Shown: piece after piece, positions 50,959 through 60,721 of the stretch | How the letters are laid out: the number at the start of each line of letters is the position of its first letter | How positions within the stretch are numbered: the first letter of the stretch is position 1 | Origin: Pseudomonas sp. P5_109 | GTDB lineage: Bacteria > Pseudomonadota > Gammaproteobacteria > Pseudomonadales > Pseudomonadaceae | DNA: 64,000 nt | Assembly (NCBI RefSeq): GCF_034009455.1 | Contig: NZ_CP125380.1 | Coordinates: forward strand, 6,429,001-6,493,000 | Reading direction: 5' to 3' | Notes under the pieces: generated by a model | What the model saw: only the letters and a program-made list of their open reading frames with translations | What the model was told of the DNA's origin: nothing | Database searches by the model: none | Translations under genes and position numbers: made by a program

Positions 50959-52335
50959 TCAGCACTCCACCGCGCTAACCGCCAACCCACCCCGCGATGT
51001 CTCCTTATATTTGTCATGCATGTCGGCACCGGTATCGCGCATGGTGCGGATCACTCGATCCAGCGAAATAAAGTGCTGGCCATCACCGCGCAATGCCATT
51101 TGCGCCGCGTTGATCGCTTTCACCGCGGCAATCGCGTTGCGCTCGATGCACGGCACCTGGACCAGCCCACCCACCGGGTCGCAAGTCAGGCCGAGGTTGT
51201 GTTCCAGACCGATTTCCGCCGCGTTGCACAGTTGCTCCGGCGTGGCGCCGAGAATTTCCGCCAACCCGGCTGCCGCCATGGCGCAGGCCGAACCGACTTC
51301 GCCCTGGCAGCCAACTTCGGCACCGGAGATCGAGGCGTTCTTCTTGCACAGGATTCCCACAGCCGCCGCGCTGAGGAAGTAGTCGACGACATTGGTGTCG
51401 GTCACCGCCTCGCTGAATTTCATAAAGTAGTGCAACACCGCCGGAATGATCCCCGCCGCGCCGTTGGTCGGTGCCGTGACCATGCGCCCGCCAGCGGCGT
51501 TCTCTTCGTTGACCGCCAGGGCGAACAGGTTGACCCACTCCATGGCGCTCAAGGTCGAGCCGATCACGTTGGGTTTGTTCAGCTCCTGCAAGCTACGGTG
51601 CAGCTTGGCCGCACGACGGCGCACATTCAGCCCGCCGGGCAGGATGCCTTCGTGTTTCAGGCCTTGTTCGACGCAATCCTGCATGGCGCGCCAGAGCGTC
51701 ATCAAGCCGCTGCGGATTTCATCCTCGCTGCGCCACACCCTCTCGTTAGCCATCATTAATTCAGCTACGCGCAGATTGTGTTTTTTACACAGCTCCAGCA
51801 GCTCGGCAGCGCTGGAAAAGTCATAGGGCAGCACGGTGCGGTCGAGGTCGACGACACCGCTTGCGGCCTGAGCCTCATCGACGACAAAACCGCCGCCGAC
51901 CGAATAGTAGGTGTCGCGATGCAACTCGCCGTCATCGCCCTCGACTATCAAGGTCATGGCGTTGGGGTGGAATGGCAAGTTCTCATCGATCAGGCGCATG
52001 TCCCGGGCCCAGGTGAAGGGCACAGGCAAGCGACCGTCGAGCAGCAGCGTATCGGTCTCACGCAGTGTGGCGATGCGGATGCCGATTTGCGACGGATCGA
52101 TTGCATCCGGCCACTCGCCCATCAGGCCCATGATCACGGCATTGTCGCTGCCGTGGCCGATGCCGGTGGCCGACAACGAACCGAACAGCTGTACTTCGAC
52201 ACGCCGCACCCGCTCCAGCAGCCCGCGCTCGCGCAGGCCCTGCACAAACAACGCCGCCGCCCGCATGGGCCCCACGGTGTGCGAACTGGACGGGCCGATG
52301 CCGATTTTGAACAGGTCGAAAACACTGATAGCCAT
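50959..52335 (-). CDS. sdaB: L-serine ammonia-lyase
   Basis: A 458-residue iron-sulfur L-serine deaminase that converts serine to pyruvate and ammonia. The N-terminal beta domain starts [20 protein letters not shown]; the alpha domain has the cluster cysteines in [24 protein letters not shown] and [16 protein letters not shown]. Start at 52335; 23 upstream in-frame codons lack similarity. It completes the betaine-to-pyruvate route behind GlyA and shares a 435-bp divergent region with cbcX. PA5379 has the same place. Confidence 0.95.
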   Translation of the reverse strand: MAISVFDLFKIGIGPSSSHTVGPMRAAALFVQGLRERGLLERVRRVEVQLFGSLSATGIGHGSDNAVIMGLMGEWPDAIDPSQIGIRIATLRETDTLLLDGRLPVPFTWARDMRLIDENLPFHPNAMTLIVEGDDGELHRDTYYSVGGGFVVDEAQAASGVVDLDRTVLPYDFSSAAELLELCKKHNLRVAELMMANERVWRSEDEIRSGLMTLWRAMQDCVEQGLKHEGILPGGLNVRRRAAKLHRSLQELNKPNVIGSTLSAMEWVNLFALAVNEENAAGGRMVTAPTNGAAGIIPAVLHYFMKFSEAVTDTNVVDYFLSAAAVGILCKKNASISGAEVGCQGEVGSACAMAAAGLAEILGATPEQLCNAAEIGLEHNLGLTCDPVGGLVQVPCIERNAIAAVKAINAAQMALRGDGQHFISLDRVIRTMRDTGADMHDKYKETSRGGLAVSAVEC

Positions 52336-52579
52336 TACTGCCGAACTCCTGGATGGGCCCACTGCGCACGCGAAAGCGCACGGTGACGGAGCTGCTACGC
52401 TCAAGCTGCAATCCGCCGAGATGACCGCATCATCAAGCTTTTATCGTGTTGTTCGACGTCTCTAACCGACGCACTCATGCCCACTAACGCCGCGTGTCTT
52501 TTACGCAGTGTTTTCGCCGTTTTTTTGCGGTTCGGAGGGGGAAAAAGGGCTGAAAAAATCTGTAAACGACGTCACCGAC

Positions 52580-52612
52580 ACTGGAAGCGACCATCCCTGT
52601 ACTGGATACGAC
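52580..52612 (+). promoter_or_regulatory. 21-bp direct repeat in the sdaB/cbcX region, candidate GbdR site
   Basis: ACTGGAAGCGAC (52580-52591) and ACTGGATACGAC (52601-52612) match at 10 of 12 positions with a period of 21 bp. The site lies 158 bp upstream of cbcX and 244 bp upstream of sdaB. Both genes are known GbdR targets in P. aeruginosa; binding here is inference. Confidence 0.55.
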
Positions 52613-52770
52613 GCACCCTGTAGGCGTCAGATTTTCACTGGTACATGATCATATCGACTCGATTGCAAGGCGCCGTGGTAGAGCTGTCTCCAAAACGCCA
52701 TCCAACCGCAACCTATAAGTGCGGTGGTCCAGTCGGAACACTGCCAAAAAAAACACCAAGGAGTCCATCC

Positions 52771-53715
52771 ATGAAAGGTTCCCCGTCGTTGTTGTTGGCC
52801 GCCATGCTTAGTCTGCCGGTTCTGGCGCAAGCCGCAGAACCGGCGCAGTGCAGTACCGTAAATTTCTCCGATGTCGGCTGGACCGACATCACCGCGACAA
52901 CCGCGACCACCAGCGTCGTGCTCGATGCCCTCGGCTACAAGACCAAGACCACCATGATTTCCGTGCCCGTGACCTACAAGTCCCTGGCCGACGGCAAGAA
53001 CATGGACGTGTTCCTGGGGAACTGGATGCCAACCATGGAAAACGACATCAAGGCCTATCGCGACGCGGGCACCGTGGATGTCGTGCGCACCAACCTCAAG
53101 GGCGCCAAGTACACCCTCGCCGTTCCCCAGGCGCTGTACGACAAGGGGCTGCATGACTTCGCCGACATCGCCAAATTCAAGAAAGAACTCGACGGCAAGA
53201 TCTACGGCATCGAGCCTGGCAACGACGGCAACCGCCTGATCCAGAGCATGATCGACAAAGATGCCTTCGGCTTGAAGGCCGCCGGTTTCAAAGTCGTCGA
53301 ATCCTCCGAAGCCGGCATGCTGTCGCAAGTAGACCGCGCGCAGAAACGCGACACCGCCGTGGTGTTCCTCGGCTGGGCGCCGCACCCGATGAACAAGCGC
53401 TTCAAGATTCAATACCTGACCGGTGGTGATGATTTCTTCGGCCCGGACTTCGGTGCCGCCACCGTGGCGACCAACACCCGCAAGGGTTACGCGCAGGAGT
53501 GCGGCAACGTTGGTCAGTTGCTGAAGAACCTGGAGTTCACCGTCGACATGGAAAGTGAACTGATGGGCAACATCCTGGACGACAAGATGAAGCCTGACGC
53601 GGCCGCCAAGGCCTGGCTGAAAAAGAATCCACAGGTGCTCGATACCTGGCTCGCTGGCGTGACCACCATTGACGGTAAACCTGGCCTGGAGGCCGTGAAA
53701 GCCAAACTGCAGTAA
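52771..53715 (+). CDS. cbcX: Choline-binding protein CbcX
   Basis: A 314-residue periplasmic choline-binding protein of the ProX/ChoX type. Signal peptide MKGSPSLLLAAMLSLPVLAQA. Binding-box residues lie in FSDVGWTDITATTATTSVVL, VFLGNWMPTM, and [10 protein letters not shown]. It resembles CaiX (43.7 kb) closely in length and motifs, so the two are paralogues with different ligands. Start at 52771 behind AAGGAG. It is first in cbcXWV and is followed by a strong stem-loop. Confidence 0.95.
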   Translation: MKGSPSLLLAAMLSLPVLAQAAEPAQCSTVNFSDVGWTDITATTATTSVVLDALGYKTKTTMISVPVTYKSLADGKNMDVFLGNWMPTMENDIKAYRDAGTVDVVRTNLKGAKYTLAVPQALYDKGLHDFADIAKFKKELDGKIYGIEPGNDGNRLIQSMIDKDAFGLKAAGFKVVESSEAGMLSQVDRAQKRDTAVVFLGWAPHPMNKRFKIQYLTGGDDFFGPDFGAATVATNTRKGYAQECGNVGQLLKNLEFTVDMESELMGNILDDKMKPDAAAKAWLKKNPQVLDTWLAGVTTIDGKPGLEAVKAKLQ

Positions 53716-53724
53716 TCGCTTATG

Positions 53725-53746
53725 CCGGGCAGGTTCGCCTGCCCGG
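53725..53746 (+). terminator. Intercistronic stem-loop after cbcX
   Basis: CCGGGCAGG / CCTGCCCGG with a TTCG tetraloop, 9 bp after the cbcX stop. It lacks a long T-run, which suits partial termination or mRNA protection so that the binding protein is made in excess of permease and ATPase. Confidence 0.7.
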
Positions 53747-53781
53747 GCTGTTTATTTCCTTGCATGCGGACGTTCACTACC

Positions 53782-54627
53782 ATGCTGATTGATCAGAAAA
53801 TACCCCTAGGCCAGTACATCGCGAGCTTCGTTGAATGGTTGACGCAACACGGCGCCAGCACCTTCGACGCCATCGCCGTGACACTGGAAACGATGATCCA
53901 CGGCGTGACGTTTGCGCTGACCTGGTTCAACCCGCTGGCACTGATCGGCCTGATCGCACTACTGGCACACTTCATTCAACGCAAATGGGGCCTGACCGCC
54001 TTTGTCGTTGCCTCCTTCCTGCTGATCCTCAATCTGGGGTACTGGCAGGAAACCATGGAAACCCTCGCCCAGGTGCTGTTCGCCACCCTGGTCTGCGTGG
54101 TCATCGGCGTGCCGCTGGGCATCGTCGCCGCGCACAAGCCGATGTTCTATACTTTAATGCGTCCGGTACTCGATCTGATGCAGACCGTACCGACCTTCGT
54201 TTACCTCATTCCTACCCTGACCCTCTTCGGGCTGGGCGTGGTCCCGGGCCTGATCTCCACGGTGGTGTTCGCGATTGCCGCGCCCATCCGCCTGACCTAC
54301 CTGGGTATCCGCGATGTTCCGGAAGAACTGATGGACGCCGGCAAAGCCTTTGGCTGCTCGCGACGTCAACTGCTCTCGCGAATCGAACTGCCCCACGCCA
54401 TGCCAAGCATCGCGGCCGGTATTACCCAGTGCATCATGCTGTCTCTTTCGATGGTGGTGATCGCGGCACTGGTGGGCGCCGATGGCCTGGGTAAACCGGT
54501 GGTCAACGCACTGAACACTGCTGATATCGCGCTGGGCTTCGAAGCTGGCCTGGCGATCGTACTGCTGGCGATCATGCTCGACCGTATCTGCAAACAACCC
54601 GACGCCAAAGTAGGGGGTGATGCATGA
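53782..54627 (+). CDS. cbcW: Choline ABC transporter permease CbcW
   Basis: A 281-residue permease with about six membrane helices (PLALIGLIALLAHFIQRKWG, AFVVASFLLILNLGYW, VLFATLVCVVIGVPLGIVAA). The cytoplasmic EAA-type loop is DVPEELMDAGKAFGCSRRQLL. Start at 53782 (MLIDQKIPLG). It overlaps cbcV by 4 bp. It serves CbcX and probably CaiX. Confidence 0.94.
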   Translation: MLIDQKIPLGQYIASFVEWLTQHGASTFDAIAVTLETMIHGVTFALTWFNPLALIGLIALLAHFIQRKWGLTAFVVASFLLILNLGYWQETMETLAQVLFATLVCVVIGVPLGIVAAHKPMFYTLMRPVLDLMQTVPTFVYLIPTLTLFGLGVVPGLISTVVFAIAAPIRLTYLGIRDVPEELMDAGKAFGCSRRQLLSRIELPHAMPSIAAGITQCIMLSLSMVVIAALVGADGLGKPVVNALNTADIALGFEAGLAIVLLAIMLDRICKQPDAKVGGDA

Positions 54628-55802
54628 GCATAATTCGCTTCGATAACGTTGACGTTATCTTCTCCAAGGATCCACGCGAGGCGCTCAAGCTGCTGGATCA
54701 GGGCATGACCCGCAACGAAATCCTGAAAAAGACCGGGCAGATTGTCGGCGTTGAAAAAGCCAGCCTGGACGTCGAAAAAGGTGAGATCTGCGTACTGATG
54801 GGCCTGTCCGGCTCCGGCAAGTCCAGCCTGTTGCGCTGCATCAACGGCCTGAACACCGTCAGCCGCGGCAAGTTGTTCGTCGAGCACGAAGGCAAGCAGA
54901 TCGATATCGCCTCCTGCACCCCGGCAGAACTGAAAATGATGCGCACCAAGCGCATCGCGATGGTGTTCCAGAAGTTCGCCCTGATGCCTTGGCTGACCGT
55001 TCGCGAGAACATCAGCTTCGGCCTGGAAATGCAGGGCCGCCCCGAGAAAGAACGCCGCAAATTGGTAGACGACAAGCTTGAGCTGGTGGGCCTGACCCAG
55101 TGGCGCAACAAGAAACCCAACGAGCTGTCCGGTGGCATGCAACAACGCGTGGGCCTGGCCCGTGCCCTCGCGATGGACGCCGACATCCTGCTGATGGACG
55201 AACCGTTCTCGGCACTCGACCCGCTGATCCGCCAGGGTCTTCAGGACGAACTGCTGGAACTGCAACGCAAGCTGAGCAAGACCATCGTGTTCGTCAGCCA
55301 CGACCTCGACGAGGCCCTGAAACTGGGTAGCCGCATCGCGATCATGAAAGACGGCCGGATCATCCAGTACAGCAAACCGGAAGAAATCGTCCTCAACCCG
55401 GCGGACGACTACGTGCGGACCTTCGTGGCCCACACCAACCCGCTGAACGTACTGTGCGGCCGCAGCCTGATGCGCACCCTGGACAACTGCAAACGCATCA
55501 ACGGTTCGGTGTGCCTGGATCCGGGCGGCGATTCGTGGCTGGACCTGGCTGAAGGCAACACCATCAAGGGCGCTCGCCAGAACGGGTCTGCGCTGGACTT
55601 GCAGAACTGGGTACCGGGTCAGGCCGTTGAAGGCCTGGGCCGTCGACCAACTCTGGTGGACTCGAACATCGGCATGCGCGATGCGCTGCAGATTCGTTAT
55701 CAGACCGGCAACAAACTGGTGCTGCACGATAACAACCATGTGGTGGGGATTCTCGGCGACAGCGAGTTGTATCACGCACTGCTCGGCAAGAACCTGGGGT
55801 AA
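54624..55802 (+). CDS. cbcV: Choline ABC transporter ATPase CbcV
   Basis: A 392-residue ABC ATPase of the ProV/OpuAA type. Walker A GLSGSGKSSLLRC, signature LSGGMQQRVGLARAL, Walker B ILLMDEPFSALDP. The C-terminal 115 residues (from about LNVLCGRSLMRTLDNC) hold a CBS-like regulatory region, as in OpuA ATPases. It overlaps cbcW by 4 bp and is followed at 55821 by a strong terminator. Confidence 0.95.
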   Translation: MSIIRFDNVDVIFSKDPREALKLLDQGMTRNEILKKTGQIVGVEKASLDVEKGEICVLMGLSGSGKSSLLRCINGLNTVSRGKLFVEHEGKQIDIASCTPAELKMMRTKRIAMVFQKFALMPWLTVRENISFGLEMQGRPEKERRKLVDDKLELVGLTQWRNKKPNELSGGMQQRVGLARALAMDADILLMDEPFSALDPLIRQGLQDELLELQRKLSKTIVFVSHDLDEALKLGSRIAIMKDGRIIQYSKPEEIVLNPADDYVRTFVAHTNPLNVLCGRSLMRTLDNCKRINGSVCLDPGGDSWLDLAEGNTIKGARQNGSALDLQNWVPGQAVEGLGRRPTLVDSNIGMRDALQIRYQTGNKLVLHDNNHVVGILGDSELYHALLGKNLG

Positions 55803-55816
55803 GGCAACAGACACAA

Positions 55817-55850
55817 AAACGCCGCGAGAGGATCGCGGCGTTTTTGTTAG
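55817..55850 (+). terminator. Intrinsic terminator of cbcXWV
   Basis: AAAACGCCGCGA pairs with TCGCGGCGTTTT across GAGGA, and the T-run continues to TTTTTGTT. It begins about 15 bp past the cbcV stop. Confidence 0.9.
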
Positions 55851-55878
55851 TGCAGATATTCAGCTGTAAGCAGAGAAC

Positions 55879-56013
55879 CCTGTGGCGAGGGGGCTTGCCC
55901 CCGTTCGGCGGCGTAGCCGTCGTAAATCCGGATAATGCGGTTTATCTGAACTACTGCGGTGTCTGGATTTGGGGTCGCTGCGCAACCCAACGGGGGCAAG
56001 CCCCCTCACCACA
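55879..56013. repeat. REP pair between cbcV and betT
   Basis: Arms CTGTGGCGAGGGGGCTTGCC (55879) and GGCAAGCCCCCTCACCACA (to 56013), spaced about 90 bp apart, between convergent genes. Confidence 0.88.
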
Positions 56014-56056
56014 ATTAGAACTGCGGAGCATTGACTGCACCGCAGTACCTCACTTC

Positions 56057-58054
56057 TTAGCTATAAACCCGGCCAAGGAGCTGCCGATGGCTTTCAAACT
56101 GATCGAGCACGTCACGGGTGATCTGATCCTGGGTGAAACCCATCAAGTCGTAGTCCTGGCTGCCGTTGTGCAGGTAAACCTCGGCACGGTAGAAACGCTG
56201 ACGCGCCTCATCGGACTGGGCAGACTCGGTCGGCGTGGCCAGATAACCGTCCAGGCTCACTTCGTAGACGAAAGGGTTGCCCTCTTCCATTTCCACCCGT
56301 ACACCCATGCAGCGCTTGGATTTGCCCAGCAGTGTCTGCACTTGCAGGCCTTGAGCACGCATTTGCGCCGTCGCATCTTGCAGCGCCGGGCTCACTTGCT
56401 TGTCCATGAAGCGCTGTACCACCGATTGGCTCGGCTGCAGGTCCAGTTGGGTCAGGCGCTCGCTGAAACCACGACGACCGCGTGCCGCCAGCTCCGCTTG
56501 CTCCTGTTCGATCTGCACGTCCTGGCGCATGGCCTTGTGCAAGCCGAACATGAAGAACACCAGCACCACCGAGAACGGCAGGCCAGCCAACACCACCATG
56601 GTTTGCATGGCTTCGAAGTTGCCGGCGAACAGCAGACCGATGGTCACCAGGGTGATCACCGCCGACCAGAAGATCCGCAACCAGTGCGGGGCGTCTTCGT
56701 CAACGTTGCCGCCCTTGCACGACAGGTTGGCCATCATCACCGCGCCGGAATCCGCCGGGGTCAGGAACAGCACGAAACCGACGAAAATCGATACGCCGAT
56801 CACAACCTTCGACGCAGGGTAATGCTCAAGCAACTGGTAGATCGCCATGGACGGCTGTTCCAGCGCCGTCTTCCCGAGTTCCACCGCCCCATGGTTCATC
56901 ACCAGGTCCAGGGCCGAGTTACCGAAGATCGACAGCCACGCCAGGGTGAAACCCAGCGGAATCAGGAGCACGCCCGCGACCAGTTCGCGCACGGTACGAC
57001 CACGGGAAATACGCGCGATGAACATGCCCACGAATGGCGCCCAGGAAATCCACCAGGCCCAGTAGAACAGAGTCCACAGGCCCAGCCAGCGGTCGGACTT
57101 CTCACTGTCGCCTTCGTACACATAGAGGTCGAAGGTCTTCAGCACCACGCCATTCAGGTAGTCACCGACGTTCTGCACGAAACCGTTGAGCAGGTGCAGG
57201 GTCGGGCCGAACAACAGCACGAAAATCAGCAAGCCGCTGAACAGCACGATGTTCAGGTTGGACAGGCGGCGGATGCCGTTTTCCACGCCCGACACGGCGG
57301 CGATGGTCGCCACGGTGCTCATCACGATGATCACGATCAGCAGGTTGGTGTTGCTGTGCTCCATGCCGAACAGGTTTTCCAGCCCCGACGACACTTGCAG
57401 CGAACCAATCCCCAGGTTCGTCACCAGACCCAGCAGGGTCACGAACATGCCGAAGCCGTCCACCGCATGCCCGGCCGCGCCCTTGACCCAACGCTCGCCC
57501 ACCAGCGGATACAGCGCCGAACGCAACGCCAGCGGCTGGTTATGACGATAAGCAAAGTAGGCAACGGCCAGACCGACCAATGCGTAGATCGCCCAGCCGT
57601 GCAGGCCCCAGTGCAGGAACGTCAGTTGCACCGCCTGACGGGCGGCAAGGTTGCTGCCGGCCACGCCTTCCGGCGGGTTGAAGTAGTGGTCCAGCGGCTC
57701 CGATGCGCCGAAGTACAGCAGCGAAATGCCGATACCCGACGAGAACAGCATCCCCGCCCAGGCGCCGTAGCTGAAGTCCGGGGTGTCGTCCTTGCTGCCC
57801 AGCTTGAGTTTGCCGTAGGACGAAAACGCCAGGCCGACGACAAAAATCAGGTAGGCGGCAATCACCACCATGTAGTACCAGCCGAAGCTGCGGGACAACC
57901 AGGCTTGCGCCGTACCCAGCATTCTGCCGGCCTCTTGCGGGGCGATGATCAGAATGGCGGTCAACAACAGAATCAACGCGGTAGAGGTGTAGAACACCCA
58001 ACCGTTGACCGTCACCTTCTCGGGTGGGGTCTTTATTAGCGAGGCAGAACTCAT
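56057..58054 (-). CDS. betT: High-affinity choline transporter BetT (BCCT)
   Basis: A 665-residue BCCT carrier with 12 membrane helices and a C-terminal cytoplasmic domain of about 170 residues (from LHKAMRQDVQIEQEQAELAA), the length class seen in osmoregulated BetT. The family segment is LFYWAWWISWAPFVGMFIAR, with the substrate Trp residues. It takes up choline for oxidation by BetA and BetB. It is divergent from betI-betB-betA across a 324-bp region with two candidate operators. Confidence 0.94.
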   Translation of the reverse strand: MSSASLIKTPPEKVTVNGWVFYTSTALILLLTAILIIAPQEAGRMLGTAQAWLSRSFGWYYMVVIAAYLIFVVGLAFSSYGKLKLGSKDDTPDFSYGAWAGMLFSSGIGISLLYFGASEPLDHYFNPPEGVAGSNLAARQAVQLTFLHWGLHGWAIYALVGLAVAYFAYRHNQPLALRSALYPLVGERWVKGAAGHAVDGFGMFVTLLGLVTNLGIGSLQVSSGLENLFGMEHSNTNLLIVIIVMSTVATIAAVSGVENGIRRLSNLNIVLFSGLLIFVLLFGPTLHLLNGFVQNVGDYLNGVVLKTFDLYVYEGDSEKSDRWLGLWTLFYWAWWISWAPFVGMFIARISRGRTVRELVAGVLLIPLGFTLAWLSIFGNSALDLVMNHGAVELGKTALEQPSMAIYQLLEHYPASKVVIGVSIFVGFVLFLTPADSGAVMMANLSCKGGNVDEDAPHWLRIFWSAVITLVTIGLLFAGNFEAMQTMVVLAGLPFSVVLVFFMFGLHKAMRQDVQIEQEQAELAARGRRGFSERLTQLDLQPSQSVVQRFMDKQVSPALQDATAQMRAQGLQVQTLLGKSKRCMGVRVEMEEGNPFVYEVSLDGYLATPTESAQSDEARQRFYRAEVYLHNGSQDYDLMGFTQDQITRDVLDQFESHRQLLGRVYS

Positions 58055-58100
58055 GGCACAGATGCTCCGGGCAGTGCGAGAGAAGAACGCAAGACAAACG

Positions 58101-58123
58101 AGTTACCCGACCAATCGGTTAGT
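58101..58123. promoter_or_regulatory. TetR-like dyad upstream of betT
   Basis: TACCCGA-CCAA-TCGGTTA forms a dyad (six of seven pairs, 58104-58121) 47 bp upstream of the betT start. The sequence differs from the BetI palindrome at 58289. Its regulator is unknown; a TetR-type protein is the best guess. Confidence 0.45.
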
Positions 58124-58288
58124 GGGCAGCCGACCGGCGGGTGATATAAAGACACCCCGAAAAAAGCCCGAAACCCCTGGAGCGCCACAGCGCGTAGGTT
58201 TCGAGCAGTTTTTGATGTCGTTTTTCCGCCAACTACAAGTAGGAAAAACCTGTAGGCAGCGACGATTTGTCGCAGATCTTATTCTTTG

Positions 58289-58308
58289 TTGATTGAACGT
58301 TCAATCAA
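58289..58308. promoter_or_regulatory. Perfect 20-bp palindrome, candidate BetI operator
   Basis: TTGATTGAACGTTCAATCAA is a perfect dyad 71 bp upstream of the betI start, in the AT-rich part of the betT/betI region. BetI is a choline-sensing TetR repressor that binds this intergenic region in enterics and pseudomonads; this dyad is the obvious candidate. Confidence 0.8.
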
Positions 58309-58378
58309 AACAAAATAGACTGGCCCTCAAGCCGATGGACGTTCTGCGTCTGCCGGAAGGCCTAAGGAGATGTGCAAG

Positions 58379-58972
58379 ATGCCCAAGGTCGGTATGCAAC
58401 CCATCCGCCGCCAGCAATTGATCGAAGCCACTTTGCTGGCCGTCGACCAGGTCGGAATGGGGGACGCCAGCATTGCGCTGATCGCCCGTTTGGCCGGTGT
58501 CTCGAATGGCATCATCAGTCATTACTTTCAGGACAAGAACGGCCTGATTGCCGCCACCATGGGGTACCTGATGACGGTCCTGAGCGAGAACGTCACCGCG
58601 CGCCGATTGGCGCTGACAGATGACAGCCCGCGGGCGCATCTGCAGGTGATCATCGAAGGCAACTTCGACGCCAGCCAAGTCAATGGCCCGGCAATGAAAA
58701 CCTGGCTGGCCTTCTGGGCCACCAGCATGCACCAGCCGTCTTTGCACAGGTTGCAGCGGATCAACGATCACCGCCTGTATTCCAACCTGTGCTGCCAGTT
58801 CCGCCGCGTGCTGCCGCTCAATGATGCGCGCAGTGCCGCCCGGGGCCTGGCAGCGTTGATCGACGGATTGTGGTTGCGCGGCGCGCTGTCGGGAGATGCT
58901 TTCGACACCGAGCAGGCGCAACAGATCGCTTACGAATACATGGATACCCAACTGGCCAAGCGGGTGAGTTAG
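58379..58972 (+). CDS. betI: Choline-responsive repressor BetI (TetR)
   Basis: A 197-residue TetR-family repressor. The N-terminal helix-turn-helix is [28 protein letters not shown] (in two halves), and the C-terminal choline-binding domain includes [21 protein letters not shown]. Start at 58379 (MPKVGMQP) with TAAGGAG 9 bp upstream; an ATG at 58370 is too close to it. It represses the bet genes until choline is present. It precedes betB by 61 bp. Confidence 0.95.
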   Translation: MPKVGMQPIRRQQLIEATLLAVDQVGMGDASIALIARLAGVSNGIISHYFQDKNGLIAATMGYLMTVLSENVTARRLALTDDSPRAHLQVIIEGNFDASQVNGPAMKTWLAFWATSMHQPSLHRLQRINDHRLYSNLCCQFRRVLPLNDARSAARGLAALIDGLWLRGALSGDAFDTEQAQQIAYEYMDTQLAKRVS

Positions 58973-59033
58973 AGCACACACAAACGCTCAACCACCGGAC
59001 CGTGCCAACCACTTATGCTCTTGCGAGGACTTT

Positions 59034-60506
59034 ATGGCCCGTTTCGAATTGCAAAAACTCTACATCGATGGTGCTTACAGCGACGCCAGCAGCGACGCCA
59101 CTTTCGAAGCCATCAACCCGGCTAATGGTGAAGTCCTCGCAAAAGTGCAACGTGCGACCAAGGACGACGTCGAACGCGCCGTCGTCAGCGCCGAAAAGGG
59201 CCAGAAGATCTGGGCTGCCATGACCGCCATGGAGCGTTCGCGCATCCTGCGTCGCGCCGTGGAAATCCTGCGTGAGCGCAACGACGAACTGGCCGCCCTG
59301 GAAACCCTGGACACCGGTAAAGCGTTCTCCGAAACCAAGTACGTCGACATCGTCACCGGTGCTGACGTGCTGGAGTACTACGCAGGCCTGGTACCGGCCA
59401 TCGAAGGCGAGCAGATCCCACTGCGCACCACTTCGTTCGTCTACACCCGTCGCGAGCCGCTGGGCGTCGTGGCCGGTATCGGCGCATGGAACTACCCGAT
59501 CCAGATCGCCCTGTGGAAATCCGCACCTGCCCTGGCGGCCGGTAACGCGATGATCTTCAAGCCAAGCGAAGTCACCTCGCTGACCACCCTGAAACTGGCC
59601 GAAATCTACACCGAAGCCGGCCTGCCAAACGGCGTGTTCAACGTCCTGACCGGCAGCGGCCGCGAAGTCGGCACCTGGCTGACCGAGCACCCGCGCATCG
59701 AGAAGATCTCGTTCACCGGCGGCACCGACACCGGCAAGAAAGTCATGGCCAGCGCTTCGGCTTCGTCGCTCAAAGACGTGACCATGGAACTGGGCGGCAA
59801 ATCCCCGCTGATCATCTGCGACGACGCCGACCTCGATCGCGCCGCCGACACCGCGATGATGGCCAACTTCTACAGCTCCGGCCAGGTCTGCACCAACGGC
59901 ACTCGCGTGTTCGTACCGGCCCACCTGAAAGCCGATTTCGAAGCCAAGATCGTTGAGCGCGTTGCGCGCATCCGCATCGGTAACCCGGAAGACGAAAACA
60001 CCAACTTCGGCCCGCTGGTCAGCTTCGCCCACATGGAAAACGTGCTGGGCTACATCGCCAAGGGCAAGGAAGAAGGCGCCCGCGTACTGTGCGGCGGCGA
60101 ACGCCTGACCGACGGCGAATTCGCCAAAGGCGCCTTCGTCGCGCCGACCGTGTTCACCGACTGCACCGACGACATGACCATCGTCCGTGAAGAAATCTTT
60201 GGCCCGGTGATGGCGATCCTGTCGTACGAAACCGAGGAAGAAGTGATCCGCCGCGCCAACGACACCGACTTCGGCCTGGCCGCCGGTATCGTCACCAAGG
60301 ACCTGAACCGCGCCCACCGCGTGATTCATCAGCTGGAAGCCGGTATCTGCTGGATCAACGCCTGGGGCGAGTCCGACGCGAAGATGCCGGTTGGCGGCTA
60401 CAAGCAGTCGGGTGTTGGCCGTGAAAACGGCATCAGCTCGCTGAACAACTTCACCCGCATCAAATCGGTACAGGTCGAGCTGGGCGATTACGTCTCGGTG
60501 TTCTGA
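59034..60506 (+). CDS. betB: Betaine aldehyde dehydrogenase
   Basis: A 490-residue aldehyde dehydrogenase that oxidises betaine aldehyde to glycine betaine with NAD(P). The catalytic Glu lies in [15 protein letters not shown], the catalytic Cys in [13 protein letters not shown], and the nucleotide region in [17 protein letters not shown]. Length equals the P. aeruginosa enzyme. It is between betI and betA; a REP pair separates it from betA. Confidence 0.97.
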   Translation: MARFELQKLYIDGAYSDASSDATFEAINPANGEVLAKVQRATKDDVERAVVSAEKGQKIWAAMTAMERSRILRRAVEILRERNDELAALETLDTGKAFSETKYVDIVTGADVLEYYAGLVPAIEGEQIPLRTTSFVYTRREPLGVVAGIGAWNYPIQIALWKSAPALAAGNAMIFKPSEVTSLTTLKLAEIYTEAGLPNGVFNVLTGSGREVGTWLTEHPRIEKISFTGGTDTGKKVMASASASSLKDVTMELGGKSPLIICDDADLDRAADTAMMANFYSSGQVCTNGTRVFVPAHLKADFEAKIVERVARIRIGNPEDENTNFGPLVSFAHMENVLGYIAKGKEEGARVLCGGERLTDGEFAKGAFVAPTVFTDCTDDMTIVREEIFGPVMAILSYETEEEVIRRANDTDFGLAAGIVTKDLNRAHRVIHQLEAGICWINAWGESDAKMPVGGYKQSGVGRENGISSLNNFTRIKSVQVELGDYVSVF

Positions 60507-60534
60507 TTCGCACGCGCTCTGGAGTGGACGCCAT

Positions 60535-60667
60535 TGTGGCGAGGGGGCTTGCCCCCGTTGGGCCGCGGAGCGGCCCCATCCAGACGCCGCATGCTTTCAG
60601 ATAGAACGAGGTCGCTGAATTTGCGACTGCTGCGCAGCCGAACGGGGGCAAGCCCCCTCGCCACAGG
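60535..60667. repeat. REP pair between betB and betA
   Basis: Arms TTGTGGCGAGGGGGCTTGCC (60535) and GGCAAGCCCCCTCGCCACAG (to 60666), within the 215-bp betB-betA gap. Confidence 0.9.
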
Positions 60668-60721
60668 TTATGCAGTGTCCCAGCGACCTCGACCTGACCA
60701 ACATCAAAGAGGGTGCATTCA

